Numbered from the stretch's first letter, positions 41,500 to 50,009 are shown. The stretch: 50,170 nt of DNA from Actinomycetes bacterium (GCA_023436775.1 JAEZHW010000062.1:1-50170), one strand, 5' to 3'. Program-made: numbers and translations. Notes: generated by a model not told the origin, from the letters alone.

Positions 41500-42369
41500 C
41501 TAGAAACCGCCGCCGATGGTGCGCAGTCGCTGGACGCGATCCGCGGTGGCCGGGTGGGTGGCGAACAGCTTGTTCAGGCCGCCCTTCAGCGGGTTCGAGA
41601 ACCACAAATGCGACATCGAGGTGCTCTGGTGCTGCAGCGGAATCGCGGCCGCCTCGATCTTCTCAAGGGCGCTGGCCAGGCCTTCGGGGTAGCGCGTGAT
41701 CAGCGCGCCGGTGGCGTCGGCCAGGAATTCGCGCTGGCGCGAAACGGCTGCCTGCACCAGGGCGGCAACGATGGGGGCAATGATCATGGCGACCAGGCCC
41801 ACAATCATGATCGCCGGGTGGCTGTTCTTGTTGTTGCGGCTGTAGAAGGCCATGCGGAAGAGCATGTCCGCGAGGAAGCCGATGGCAACGACCAGGCCGA
41901 ACACGACCATGTTCAGGCGCACGTCGAAGTTCTTGATGTGACCGAGTTCGTGGGCGATGACGCCTTCGAGCTCGGTCTTGTTCAGGATCTCGAGCAAGCC
42001 GGTGGTGACCGCCACAGCGGCCTTGTCCGGCGAGTTCCCGGTCGCGAAGGCGTTCGGCGAGGCATCCTGCACGATGTAGACCTTGGGCATCGGCATGCCC
42101 TGCGAGATCACCAGGTTTTCGACCAGGTTGTACAAGTCCGGGAAGTCGCCGCGCTGAATCTCGCGAGCACCGGTCATCGCCAACACCTCGCGACTGGCAG
42201 CGAAGTACTGGATGAGTGCATATGCCCCGGCACCGATGATCGTGCCGACGGTGATCCAGAGTTCGTTGTAGATCGCTCCGGCCAGGAGGCCAAGCAGACC
42301 GATGATGATGATGAACAGCGACATCACCAGGATGGTGCGGCGCTTGTTCGACGCGATGGCGCTATACAT
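41500..42369 (-). CDS. htpX: M48 family membrane metalloprotease HtpX
   Basis: 289 aa. Two N-terminal membrane helices (about 13-34 and 38-56). Zinc motif HELGH at residues 140-144, with the third ligand Glu in SRQREFLADATG. Degrades damaged membrane proteins. Downstream of lemA in the same orientation, a common pairing. Complete. Confidence 0.95.
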   Translation of the reverse strand: MYSAIASNKRRTILVMSLFIIIIGLLGLLAGAIYNELWITVGTIIGAGAYALIQYFAASREVLAMTGAREIQRGDFPDLYNLVENLVISQGMPMPKVYIVQDASPNAFATGNSPDKAAVAVTTGLLEILNKTELEGVIAHELGHIKNFDVRLNMVVFGLVVAIGFLADMLFRMAFYSRNNKNSHPAIMIVGLVAMIIAPIVAALVQAAVSRQREFLADATGALITRYPEGLASALEKIEAAAIPLQHQSTSMSHLWFSNPLKGGLNKLFATHPATADRVQRLRTIGGGF

Positions 42370-42383
42370 GGCTCACTTCCCTT

Positions 42384-42416
42384 CCCGGGTGCCTGGGGAG
42401 TCCCCTGGCACCCGGG
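42384..42416 (-). other. Hairpin between lemA and htpX
   Basis: CCCGGGTGCC and GGCACCCGGG (10 bp) with inner GGGGA/TCCCC. Probably a partial terminator or mRNA stabiliser that sets the lemA/htpX ratio. Confidence 0.65.
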
Positions 42417-42440
42417 CCGGTTGATGGTCGTTGGTCGGTC

Positions 42441-43010
42441 TTAGAACTGCACGCGCGGGGCGTCAGCAATAGCGGCCGAGTCGGCAACCTCGAAGAACTC
42501 ACGCTCACCGAAGCCCAGGTTGCGGGCGAAGACGTTGTTCGGGAAGACCTTGATCTTGGTGTTCAGGTCGCGCACACCACCGTTGTAGAAGCGACGCGAG
42601 GCCTGAATCTTGTCTTCGGTGTTGACCAGTTCGCCCTGGAGCTGCAGGTAGTTCTGGCTCGCCTGGAGGGTCGGGTAGGCCTCGGCCACCGCAAACAGGC
42701 TCTTGAGTGCGCTCTGCAGGCGACCTTCGGCCTTCGCGGCTTCGGCGGGGCCCTGGGCGCTCAGCGACTCGGCGCGGGCCTTGGTGACCGCCTCAAAGAC
42801 GCCCTTCTCGTGCGCCGCGTAGCCCTTGACCGTTTCGATCAGGTTCGGCAGCAGGTCAGCACGACGCTTCAGCTGGACGGTGATGTCGCTCCACGCCTCG
42901 TCCACACGGACGTTCAGCGTGACCAGGCTGTTGTAGGTGACCCAGAGGTAGAGGCCGACGACAACGACGAGGCCGACAATGACAAGCACGAGAATAAGCC
43001 ACGGTTCCAT
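42441..43010 (-). CDS. lemA: LemA family protein
   Basis: 189 aa. One N-terminal membrane helix (residues about 4-24), then the LemA helical bundle with TYNSLVTLNVRVDEAWSDITVQLKRRADLLPNLIETVKGYA and ARRFYN-like SRRFYNGGVRDLNTKI. Function is not settled; often next to htpX or envelope genes. ATG 6 nt after the minus-strand -10 TAGCAT. Confidence 0.95.
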   Translation of the reverse strand: MEPWLILVLVIVGLVVVVGLYLWVTYNSLVTLNVRVDEAWSDITVQLKRRADLLPNLIETVKGYAAHEKGVFEAVTKARAESLSAQGPAEAAKAEGRLQSALKSLFAVAEAYPTLQASQNYLQLQGELVNTEDKIQASRRFYNGGVRDLNTKIKVFPNNVFARNLGFGEREFFEVADSAAIADAPRVQF

Positions 43011-43251
43011 AGCGCCATGCTATCGGAACGGCATTTGCATTAGCAGGGTTTTTTGTCCCCCTGGGCGAAGACTCAGCCTGATGGGGCCCGAGCAAAGCCA
43101 ATCCGCTGCGCGACATGGGAGCGCTCCCAATTCACGAGGGATGCTCGCGCCTCGGCGTGCCTGGACGCGGTCACACGGCGACGTCACTGTGGCAGCCGAA
43201 CCGCTCAGGGGGCGGTGTCGGTACTGGTGTCGCGGTGGAGCAGCCCCGGTG
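43011..43251. promoter_or_regulatory. lemA upstream region with a CebR-like palindrome
   Basis: 241 bp with no gene. It holds the minus-strand -10 TAGCAT (43022-43017) for leaderless lemA and TGGGAGCGCTCCCA (43116-43129), a perfect 14-bp palindrome identical to the classic LacI-family CebR operator form of actinobacteria. No LacI-type gene is in the window. Confidence 0.6.
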
Positions 43252-44151
43252 CTAGGCGGTGGCGCGCAAGCAGCGAGCGTCGCACTCATGCTTGCGGTGC
43301 ATGGCGCGGAACTCTCGCGGTGAGACGCCATAGGCGCTCTTGAACAGTCGGCTGAAGTGCGCCGCGTCGGGCAGGCCCCAGCGGACGCCGATAGCGCTGA
43401 TGGCGATCGACTCCGACGAGTCCGAGAAAAGGTCCTGACGGCAGTGCTCGAGTCGACGCTGGCGAATCCAGCCCGCGATGGTGAGCCCTTCCGCCTCGAA
43501 CAGCCGGTAGAGCGTCCGGGTAGAGACGTTGATCTCCCGAGCGATCTGGTCCGGGTTGAGATCCTCGTCCCCGAGCCGGTCCTCAATCACGTCCTTGGCA
43601 AGGTCCAGCAAGGTGCGGGTCTGCTGCACCCCCGGTGCTTCACACATCGCCGCGAGCAGGCCCGCGACGTGCCGGGCGACGCGCTTGGACGCCTCGGTCT
43701 CAATCGCGATCGACTCGCTGGCCAGGGCGCGCAGCACGTGGCTCATCAGACCAGCAGTGCCGGACTGCGCCACCGAGATCGGTCGACCTGCCGCTGCCGT
43801 GAGCGCCTGCGCGTGCACGGCGGCGAAGGGGGCGGCGAGGCGCAATACAATTGCTCCCTCTTCCGCCGTCACCAGCAGGGCACCTTCCATCGCGGGCGGC
43901 GCGACCAGAATGTGCTCGGGCTGGAGCGTGATGAGCTCCTCATTCGCCCGCACCGTGACGGTGCCACGATCGGCGAACAGGGCGACGCAGCCCCAGTGAT
44001 CATCGTGACCAGGCGCGCGCAACTTCCAGTTGCCCGCTGCCATCGTGCTGACTTGAATTGCTGCGCTCGGCAACGGCACCGCTGCCGTCACCGGATGCGC
44101 GCTCGACGCGTTCTTCGACATACGCTGCGCAAGACTCTGAGAGTCGTGCAT
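43252..44151 (-). CDS. AraC family transcriptional regulator
   Basis: 299 aa. The N-terminal part is an AraC-binding-like sensor domain. The C-terminal double helix-turn-helix spans about residues 195-290, with IAREINVSTRTLYRLFEAEGLTIAGWIRQRRLEHCR and IGVRWGLPDAAHFSRLFKSAYGVSPREFR. This resembles the group of AraC regulators for aromatic or ring-opening pathways. Very strong AAGGAGGTG ribosome-binding site. Lies downstream of an MFS gene it may control. Confidence 0.92.
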   Translation of the reverse strand: MHDSQSLAQRMSKNASSAHPVTAAVPLPSAAIQVSTMAAGNWKLRAPGHDDHWGCVALFADRGTVTVRANEELITLQPEHILVAPPAMEGALLVTAEEGAIVLRLAAPFAAVHAQALTAAAGRPISVAQSGTAGLMSHVLRALASESIAIETEASKRVARHVAGLLAAMCEAPGVQQTRTLLDLAKDVIEDRLGDEDLNPDQIAREINVSTRTLYRLFEAEGLTIAGWIRQRRLEHCRQDLFSDSSESIAISAIGVRWGLPDAAHFSRLFKSAYGVSPREFRAMHRKHECDARCLRATA

Positions 44152-44224
44152 AACACCTCCTTGTGTAATGCATCAGGGCATGACCGAGCCAAGGAGAAGT
44201 TCCTGAACCCGATCAGGCGACCTA

Positions 44225-44239
44225 GTGTCAGGTTGACAC
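44225..44239 (-). promoter_or_regulatory. araC-type promoter with inverted repeat
   Basis: GTGTCA-GGT-TGACAC (6-3-6, perfect) lies downstream of a minus-strand TTGACG -35-like hexamer and before TAGGTC. It may be an operator controlling the AraC-family gene. Confidence 0.5.
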
Positions 44240-44270
44240 GGAACGTCAAAAAAGGGAAATTGATACTTGC

Positions 44271-45488
44271 TTAGGTTCCGTATTTCCCCCTATCTGCATC
44301 CAGTCGCAGCCCCATCCTGCGCGCGACCAGCGCCGCGGCCACGGCCACGGCCGCGAGCAGGGACATGAAGAGCCACATGACGCTGAACCCAAAGCCAGAT
44401 ACCAAGACACCCGCGATCACCGGACCAGCCGAGGTTCCGACGAAGGTGCCGATCTGTACGATGGCCGCCGCCTCACGAGTCCGTCCGGGCGAGCGCAGGT
44501 GCACGATGTAATGCGACAGCCCCGCCCAGCCCCAACCGATCGCAATGGCGATGAATCCGGCGACCAGGAAGACCACGTCCCACGGCACGAAGGCCATGAG
44601 CAGCGTGGACATGGCTGATGCCGACAGCATCGCGGCGATGGTCAACAGGGAGGCCCGACCCGGCTTACCTGAGATCAGGCCCAGGATGATGCGGTCCGCG
44701 GCGCAGGCCAGGCCCGCGGCGCTAAAGACCGTGGCGGCGAGCGCCACATCGATGCCGCGATCAATCGAGGCGAGTACGGTGAACGCGGCGATGCCGCTGG
44801 CCGCCGCTCCCCCGCAGCCAGTCATGATCGAACTCACCCGCAGGTAGCGTTTCTGATCCACCGGCATTGGCCCGAGCGCGGCCGGAGCACCATGCTCGCG
44901 GGCAGCGCCGCGACGACTCGGAAAGGCAAACACCCCCAGCAAGACCAATAGCGATAGCCCCGCGCAGACCAAGTAGGCGGTCTGCCAGTTGAACTGCAAC
45001 ACGATGGTCGGCACGGTCAGGCCCGCCACAAAGGAGGCCAACGGCACGCCGGCCTGTTTGAAGCCGAAGGCGAGCCCCTGCCACGAGCTGGGCACAAAGC
45101 GCCCCAGCAAGTCATTGCTGGATGGATGGCTCAGTCCATTACTGACGCCGCTCAGGGTGGCCCACAGCAAGATCCAGTGCCAAGTGGGCGCGAGCAGCGC
45201 GATCGCAACCAAGGTGCCGAGTGAGAGCGTCAGCGCCACGATCAGGGTGTGCTCGGTGCTCATTCGGCGAGACAGCCACGGCGTCGACCATGAGGCGACT
45301 GCCCCGCCGAGGCCGAAGCCAGCGACAGCGGCGCCCACGGCCCAGGCCGGGAAGTGCAGGTCCTGGTCCATCGCTGCGGCAGCGACGCCGAGCAGGAAGC
45401 CCGCGGTATTCGTCACGATGGTGGAGGTCACCGCCAGCAGCATGGCTGGGACGGCGAGGTGCGGAGAAGTTCCGTGCTTGGACGGCAT
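44271..45488 (-). CDS. MFS transporter
   Basis: 405 aa with about 12 hydrophobic segments. GVSNGLSHPSSNDLLG and LAFGFKQAGVPLASF mark the same subfamily as the island's MFS gene at 9558-10784, so these are paralogues. The AraC-type regulator follows after 119 bp on the same strand. Substrate unknown. No clear ribosome-binding site before the ATG. Confidence 0.85.
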   Translation of the reverse strand: MPSKHGTSPHLAVPAMLLAVTSTIVTNTAGFLLGVAAAAMDQDLHFPAWAVGAAVAGFGLGGAVASWSTPWLSRRMSTEHTLIVALTLSLGTLVAIALLAPTWHWILLWATLSGVSNGLSHPSSNDLLGRFVPSSWQGLAFGFKQAGVPLASFVAGLTVPTIVLQFNWQTAYLVCAGLSLLVLLGVFAFPSRRGAAREHGAPAALGPMPVDQKRYLRVSSIMTGCGGAAASGIAAFTVLASIDRGIDVALAATVFSAAGLACAADRIILGLISGKPGRASLLTIAAMLSASAMSTLLMAFVPWDVVFLVAGFIAIAIGWGWAGLSHYIVHLRSPGRTREAAAIVQIGTFVGTSAGPVIAGVLVSGFGFSVMWLFMSLLAAVAVAAALVARRMGLRLDADRGKYGT

Positions 45489-45596
45489 GGGTCATCGTTT
45501 CGGCTCGACCAGTAAGAATCGGTGGCCCGGACATCCGCACGTGCACGCAGGCCCCGCCATCAGGCTAACCCCGAACGGCGCAAAACGCGGAATCGG

Positions 45597-46094
45597 CTAC
45601 GAGTCGGTCGCAATTGGCGCAGTGACCGCCTTGGTGACCTGCACCAGGTCCGCTGGCGCCAGGCTGACATCGAAGCCGCGACGACCGCCCGAGACATACA
45701 CCCGGTCGAAGCCAAGCGCGGACTGGTCGATAACCGTGCGCAGCGCCTTGCGCTGACCGATCGGCGAGATGCCGCCGGCGACGTAGCCGCTGGACCGCTC
45801 GGCGTCAGCAACCTTCGCCATCGCGAGCTTCTTCACGCCCAGCGCTGCAGCAAGCGCCTTGAGATCCAGTTGCCCGGCCACGGGAACGACACCGACCACG
45901 AGTTCGCTGCCGGTATCGGCCACCAGGGTCTTGAAGACCTGCGCTGGCGGCACGCCGAGCGCCTCAGCAGCCTCCAGGCCGTACGAGGCGGCCGATGGGT
46001 CGTGGTGGTAAGGATGTTCACCAAAGGCGATGTCGGCGGCCTGCAACGCGCGTACGGCGGGGGTGGACCCGGACGCCTTCGATGCCTTCGCCAT
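45597..46094 (-). CDS. ybaK: YbaK/EbsC family Cys-tRNA(Pro)/aminoacyl-tRNA deacylase
   Basis: 165 aa. VFKTLVADTGSELVVGVVPVAGQLDLKALAAALG and GGISPIGQRKALRTVID match the YbaK editing domain, which clears Cys-tRNA(Pro). The frame is open into the tRNA gene upstream, so the start must lie at ATG 46094 or GTG 46106. Only 18 nt separate the tRNA 3' end from the ATG, so the mRNA is probably the trailer of the tRNA transcript. Confidence 0.92.
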   Translation of the reverse strand: MAKASKASGSTPAVRALQAADIAFGEHPYHHDPSAASYGLEAAEALGVPPAQVFKTLVADTGSELVVGVVPVAGQLDLKALAAALGVKKLAMAKVADAERSSGYVAGGISPIGQRKALRTVIDQSALGFDRVYVSGGRRGFDVSLAPADLVQVTKAVTAPIATDS

Positions 46095-46112
46095 GTGTGT
46101 ACTCACTTTCAG

Positions 46113-46186
46113 TACCCCCGCAGGGGTTCGAACCCTGACTGGAGCGATTTTAAGTCGCCTGCCTCTGCCAATTGGGCTACGGGGGC
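46113..46186 (-). tRNA. tRNA-Leu (anticodon UAA), short variable loop
   Basis: 74 nt cloverleaf. The acceptor GCCCCCG pairs with CGGGGGU (first pair G-U). The D-arm is a 3-bp stem with GG in the loop. The anticodon stem GGCGA/UCGCU carries loop CUUAAAA (anticodon UAA), the variable loop is CCAGU, and the T-arm CAGGG/CCCUG has loop UUCGAAC. Discriminator A; CCA not encoded. Leucine tRNAs normally have a long variable arm, so the 5-nt variable loop is unusual. The anticodon reads UUA, a rare codon in high-GC actinobacteria. No stop-reading anticodon. Confidence 0.85.
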
Positions 46187-46188
46187 TC

Positions 46189-46218
46189 GCGGTGCATGCA
46201 CCGCTGTCCTCAACGATA
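46189..46218 (-). promoter_or_regulatory. tRNA promoter with 16-bp palindrome
   Basis: Minus-strand TATCGT (46218-46213) is a candidate -10. The short leader before the tRNA 5' end contains the perfect palindrome GCGGTGCATGCACCGC (46189-46204), 2 nt from the mature 5' end, which could fold as a hairpin relevant to RNase P processing. Confidence 0.45.
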
Positions 46219-46219
46219 G

Positions 46220-46252
46220 CGAAGGGCCCCCGCACTGTGCGGAGGCCCTTCG
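46220..46252 (-). terminator. Terminator after the NDH-2 gene
   Basis: CGAAGGGCC and GGCCCTTCG with inner CCGCAC/GTGCGG, 32 nt past the NDH-2 stop on the minus strand and upstream of the tRNA promoter. Confidence 0.8.
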
Positions 46253-46283
46253 TCACACTCAGCCCGTCACGGGCCGAAGTGGA

Positions 46284-47672
46284 CTACTTTGCGGCAGCCT
46301 TCTTGGCGGCCGGCTTCTTCTCGGCGACCGGAGCGGCAGCCGGCTCAGCCGGACGCGGACGCGAGGCGAATCGCTCGAACTCGTAGCGCGGAGTCTGGGT
46401 GGCGCTGAGTTCGACGGTGTCGCGACGCAGGAAGAAGTGGCCGATCCAGCCACCGAAGACGCGCAGCTTGCGCTCCCATGTCGGGATAGCGAGGCCGTGG
46501 TAGCCGCGGTGGGCCAGCCAAGCGATCCAGCCCTTGAGCCAGAACTTCTTCTTGCCACCGGTGAAGACACCGTTCCAAAGGCCGAGACCGGCGACCGCAC
46601 CGATGCTGTGGTGCAGGTACTCACGCGGCTCTTCGCCACGCAGCACGGCGGCAACGTTCTTGGCCAGCAGCTTGCCCTGACGGACGGCGTGCTGCGCGTT
46701 CGGAACGCAGAATCCAGCCACACCGTTGCCGGTGAGGTCCGGGACAGCAGCCACGTCACCGGCGGTCCAAGCACCCTCGACGATGCCCTCGTCGCCCTCG
46801 ACACGCAGGTCGGCGCGGGCGCGCAGGCGGCCGCGCTCTTCGACCGGCAGGTCGGTGGAGCGAACCACCGGGTTCGCCATCACACCGGCGGTCCAGACGA
46901 TCAGGTCGGACTCGAAGGTCTCGCCAGTCGACAGCTCGATCTTGCCGCCGACGGCCGAGGCGAGCTGGGTGTCCAGGTGCACCTGAGCACCGTGCTCGGC
47001 CAGCGACTTGATCACCCAGAGGCTGGCCTCGTGGCTGACCTCGGGCATGATGCGACCCATCGCCTCAATGAGGTGGAAGTGGGTGTCCTCAAACTTGAGG
47101 GTCGGGTGCTGGCGGACCAGGTAGCTGGCCAGCGAGCGCAGCTCAGCGAACACCTCGATACCGGCGAAGCCACCACCGACGACGGTGACGGTCAGCAGGC
47201 GGTCACGTTCCGGGCCAGCCGGCAGGGCTGCGGCCTTGTGGAAGTTGCTGATCAGGCGGTCGCGGATGGCGGCAGCCTCTTCGACGTTCTTCAGACCGAA
47301 TGCCTCGTCGGCGACACCCGGAATCGGGAAGGTGCGCGAGACGGCACCAGCGGTCACGAGTACCACGTCGTAGTCAATCTCGAAGGTCGTGCCATCCGCG
47401 TTCGCAGCGGTGACCTTCTTGTCAGCGTGCGAGATGCCGGTGACCGCAGCGGTGATGACGTTGGTGCGCTTGAGGTGACGGCGGTGCGAAACGACCGTGT
47501 GGCGCGGCTCAACGCTGCCCGCAGCGACTTCCGGCAGCAGCGGCTGATAGGTCATGTACGGGCGCGGGTCGATCAGGGTGACCTCCGCCTCCCCACGACG
47601 CAGAATGCGCTCAAGCTTGCGCGCTGCATAGAAGCCGGCGTATCCACCACCGACGATGACGATCTTGGTCAC
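46284..47672 (-). CDS. ndh: Type II NADH:quinone oxidoreductase (NDH-2)
   Basis: 462 aa. FAD-binding GGGYAGFYAARKL at residues 8-20. Second dinucleotide fold VTVVGGGFAGIEVFAEL. WTAGDVAAVPDL near the third quarter is the usual NDH-2 end of the FAD site. It moves electrons from NADH to menaquinone without pumping protons. The C-terminal 40 residues are Ala/Lys-rich. GTG start about 9 nt behind AAGGAAG. Confidence 0.94.
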   Translation of the reverse strand: MTKIVIVGGGYAGFYAARKLERILRRGEAEVTLIDPRPYMTYQPLLPEVAAGSVEPRHTVVSHRRHLKRTNVITAAVTGISHADKKVTAANADGTTFEIDYDVVLVTAGAVSRTFPIPGVADEAFGLKNVEEAAAIRDRLISNFHKAAALPAGPERDRLLTVTVVGGGFAGIEVFAELRSLASYLVRQHPTLKFEDTHFHLIEAMGRIMPEVSHEASLWVIKSLAEHGAQVHLDTQLASAVGGKIELSTGETFESDLIVWTAGVMANPVVRSTDLPVEERGRLRARADLRVEGDEGIVEGAWTAGDVAAVPDLTGNGVAGFCVPNAQHAVRQGKLLAKNVAAVLRGEEPREYLHHSIGAVAGLGLWNGVFTGGKKKFWLKGWIAWLAHRGYHGLAIPTWERKLRVFGGWIGHFFLRRDTVELSATQTPRYEFERFASRPRPAEPAAAPVAEKKPAAKKAAAK

Positions 47673-47713
47673 TGTGGGACTTCTTCCTTCAGCAATAGGA
47701 GAACCAAACTAAT

Positions 47714-48973
47714 CTACCCCCGACGACGTGCGCGCCAGAAATATCGACCTGCCGCGATCAGGAGGAGGATCGCGCAGAGCCCGAAGCCGCCGATCACCCA
47801 CGCTGGCAGCCAGTCATTGCGAAGCGTGGTCATCGAGGGCAGGAAGCCCCATTCCGCCACGTCCGAGGCTGATTCTACCCGCTCCACGCCCTCCGGTGCA
47901 GAACCCGGTTCCGGATTGGTCGGTTCGGGGCCCGATTCTGCCCTGCGATAGAGCCGAATCCACTCCTTCAAATCCCCCATCGGGTTCTCGGACACGGTGG
48001 GCACCTTCGCGGATACCGCCTTTGCGGCATCCACCAGGCCACGGCCGTAGATCGGGTCGACCGCCTGCGAGGATTGCGGTTTGGCCGTGGCAATGATGCG
48101 CTGAATCACATTATTCGCGTCCAGGTCCGGATGCGCCGAGCGCACCAGGGCGACAATACCGGACACGATCGGCGCGGCACCGCTGGTCCCAGCCCAGGTG
48201 ACGTAGCCGTTGCCGGGGATGGCGCCAACCAGGTCCTCACTCGGAGCGCTCACGCCAATGGTGATGCCCTGCGTCGAGGCGTCGAAGCTGGCCTTGCCTC
48301 TGCGATCGACGCCCGCGACCGTCAGGACGCCCGGAATGGTGGCTGGAGCACCCACCATGGTCGTGCCGCTGCCTCGGTTGCCCGCTGCTGCAACGACGAC
48401 CACGTCATGCTCGAAGGCGTAGAGGAAGGCCTTGTCCCAGGACTCCGGCCAGGTCGCGCTGGTGCGAGTCAGGGACAGGTTGATCACGTCAGCGCCGTGG
48501 TCGACCGCCCAAATGACTGCGTCCGCGATCTGCTGATCCAGATCACCACCCATGCCGAACCCCAACGAGATGGCGAGCAGGTCCGCCTTGGGCGCCACCC
48601 CGATGATGCCGTCACCGCCACGACCACGACCGGCCGCCAGGGAGGCCACCATGGTGCCGTGGTCGGGATCCACGCCGATGCCGGCGGTGCCGTCGCGCAC
48701 GCCACGACCGGACATGTCGGCACCGTCGACGACCGCCCCGACGAGGTCCTGGTGACTGGCGTCGACACCGGAGTCGATGATGGCGATCCGCACGCCCTCA
48801 CCCTTGGTGGTCTGCCAGGCCTTGGTAATGCCGTACTCGCTGAGCCACCACTGGTAGTCCCGCACCCAGTCGGCCTGCGCCATTGGTGCTGGCAGCACGG
48901 CCAGCACCAGAGCCAGCAGCACGGCAATAGCCCCGCTGCGGCGGGCAGTCGGACTCAGACGAGGTTCGGTCAC
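47714..48973 (-). CDS. S8 family serine protease, mycosin-like
   Basis: 419 aa. A signal peptide (residues about 13-34) is followed by the subtilase domain. Catalytic triad Asp67 (IIDSGVD), His105 (DHGTMVA) and Ser264 (GTSGAAP), with Asn199 in AAAGN as oxyanion residue. A C-terminal membrane helix (AWVIGGFGLCAILLLIAAG) anchors it outside. This is the mycosin layout known from ESX systems, but no ESX genes are here. GTG start overlaps the stop of the DUF501 gene, so it is cotranscribed with ftsB-type genes. Confidence 0.93.
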   Translation of the reverse strand: MTEPRLSPTARRSGAIAVLLALVLAVLPAPMAQADWVRDYQWWLSEYGITKAWQTTKGEGVRIAIIDSGVDASHQDLVGAVVDGADMSGRGVRDGTAGIGVDPDHGTMVASLAAGRGRGGDGIIGVAPKADLLAISLGFGMGGDLDQQIADAVIWAVDHGADVINLSLTRTSATWPESWDKAFLYAFEHDVVVVAAAGNRGSGTTMVGAPATIPGVLTVAGVDRRGKASFDASTQGITIGVSAPSEDLVGAIPGNGYVTWAGTSGAAPIVSGIVALVRSAHPDLDANNVIQRIIATAKPQSSQAVDPIYGRGLVDAAKAVSAKVPTVSENPMGDLKEWIRLYRRAESGPEPTNPEPGSAPEGVERVESASDVAEWGFLPSMTTLRNDWLPAWVIGGFGLCAILLLIAAGRYFWRARRRG

Positions 48974-49494
48974 GCCAGCGGCTCCTCCCCCTCGGGCACC
49001 GTAATGTCAGCAAAGCCTGGATGACCGATCGCCGCGAGGGCCAGGTCGCCGATCGGGTTGAGACCTGGCCCGGCGGCCAGCGAGTGGCCCGCCAGCGCGT
49101 GCAGACACTTCACCCGCGTCGGCATGCCACCGGCTGAGATGCCACGGATTTCGTCTGGGTCACCGAAGTGCGCGCGGTCCTCGAGGTACTGCTGGTGGGC
49201 GGCGGCGTACTGGGCTGCGATCGCCGCATTGCGCTGCAGCAGGGCGGTGGCACGCACCATGAAGCCATCCGCCTCGAGGCGGGACATCGCCGCGGTCAGC
49301 AACGGATGGGTCATGTAGTACAGGGTCGGGAACGGGGTGCCGTCCGGCAGGCGCGGCTCCGTTGCAACCACGGCGGGGCTGCCGTCGGGCATTCGTGCCG
49401 CAATGCGCAGCACCCCGCGGGGCGGTCGACCGAGCTGTTCCTGGACCGCCGCGAGGTCTGCCTCGGTGGGAGCCGTAAACGGCGGACGGGTCAT
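48970..49494 (-). CDS. DUF501 family protein
   Basis: 174 aa. VQEQLGRPPRGVLRIAARMPDGSPAVVATEPRLPDGTPFPTLYYMT and GMPTRVKCLHALAGHSLA are DUF501 hallmarks, with invariant His and Cys. Conserved beside ftsB in actinobacteria. Function unknown. ATGA overlap with the ftsB-type gene upstream. Confidence 0.9.
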   Translation of the reverse strand: MTRPPFTAPTEADLAAVQEQLGRPPRGVLRIAARMPDGSPAVVATEPRLPDGTPFPTLYYMTHPLLTAAMSRLEADGFMVRATALLQRNAAIAAQYAAAHQQYLEDRAHFGDPDEIRGISAGGMPTRVKCLHALAGHSLAAGPGLNPIGDLALAAIGHPGFADITVPEGEEPLA

Positions 49495-50009
49495 TGCTGC
49501 TTCCCCTTCGTGGATTCGGTGGTCTTCGTACCGGCCTGCTGCGGCCCGAGGAGGGCATCCGGCTGCGGGCTGCCCGCGCCGGCGATCAACGTCGAGGCGG
49601 CCAGCCCCTCCAACCAGTTCACCTCGGTGGTGCCGATACTGTCCGACACCTCCTCGATGGCGTCATCCGATACTGGTACGTCATCGATCACCAGGTAGGC
49701 AATCTCACCCGGCATCACGTAGTACAGCCGCTCTCGGACCTGGGACCGGACATAGGCAGGATCTGACCAGCGAGCGATCTCTTCGGTGCGATCGTCCACG
49801 GTCTGCTGTGCCTGCGCAACCTGCGCTTTCAGGTCCGCGATCTCGCGCTGCTGCTCCAACAGCAGCTTCACACTGGGGGCCAACATCAGCACCCCAAGCA
49901 CCAGCAGACCGAGGCAGAGCAGAGCGAAGCCGGAGACGTGCAACCGCGCTAGGAACTGGGCCACACCCGCGCGCACGCCCGCGGCGGCGGGGCTGGTTCG
50001 CTGGCTCAT
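49491..50009 (-). CDS. FtsB/DivIC septum formation initiator protein
   Basis: 172 aa. Cytosolic N-terminus, one membrane helix near residues 27-50 (LHVSGFALLCLGLLVLGVLML), a coiled coil in LLLEQQREIADLKAQVAQAQQTVDDRTEEI, then WSDPAYVRSQVRERLYYVMPGE, the FtsB/DivIC core. A Thr/Lys-rich tail follows. Divisome assembly factor. First gene of the operon with DUF501 and the protease. The gene for enolase usually lies upstream, outside the window. Confidence 0.93.
   Translation of the reverse strand: MSQRTSPAAAGVRAGVAQFLARLHVSGFALLCLGLLVLGVLMLAPSVKLLLEQQREIADLKAQVAQAQQTVDDRTEEIARWSDPAYVRSQVRERLYYVMPGEIAYLVIDDVPVSDDAIEEVSDSIGTTEVNWLEGLAASTLIAGAGSPQPDALLGPQQAGTKTTESTKGKQQ

Noticed and set aside
43011..43251. 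Possible gene remnant upstream of lemA
   Set aside because: Six frames give only short low-complexity peptides with no recognisable family; only regulatory motifs are supported.
46095..46256. N-terminal extension of ybaK
   Set aside because: It would translate through the tRNA gene; the conserved domain starts after 46094.
45522..47951. 809-codon open frame on the plus strand
   Set aside because: It is antisense to ybaK, the tRNA and NDH-2, all of which are clear genes.
47714..48973. ESX (type VII secretion) locus
   Set aside because: A mycosin-like protease alone is not enough; no EccB/C/D, EsxA/B or PE/PPE-like genes are present.
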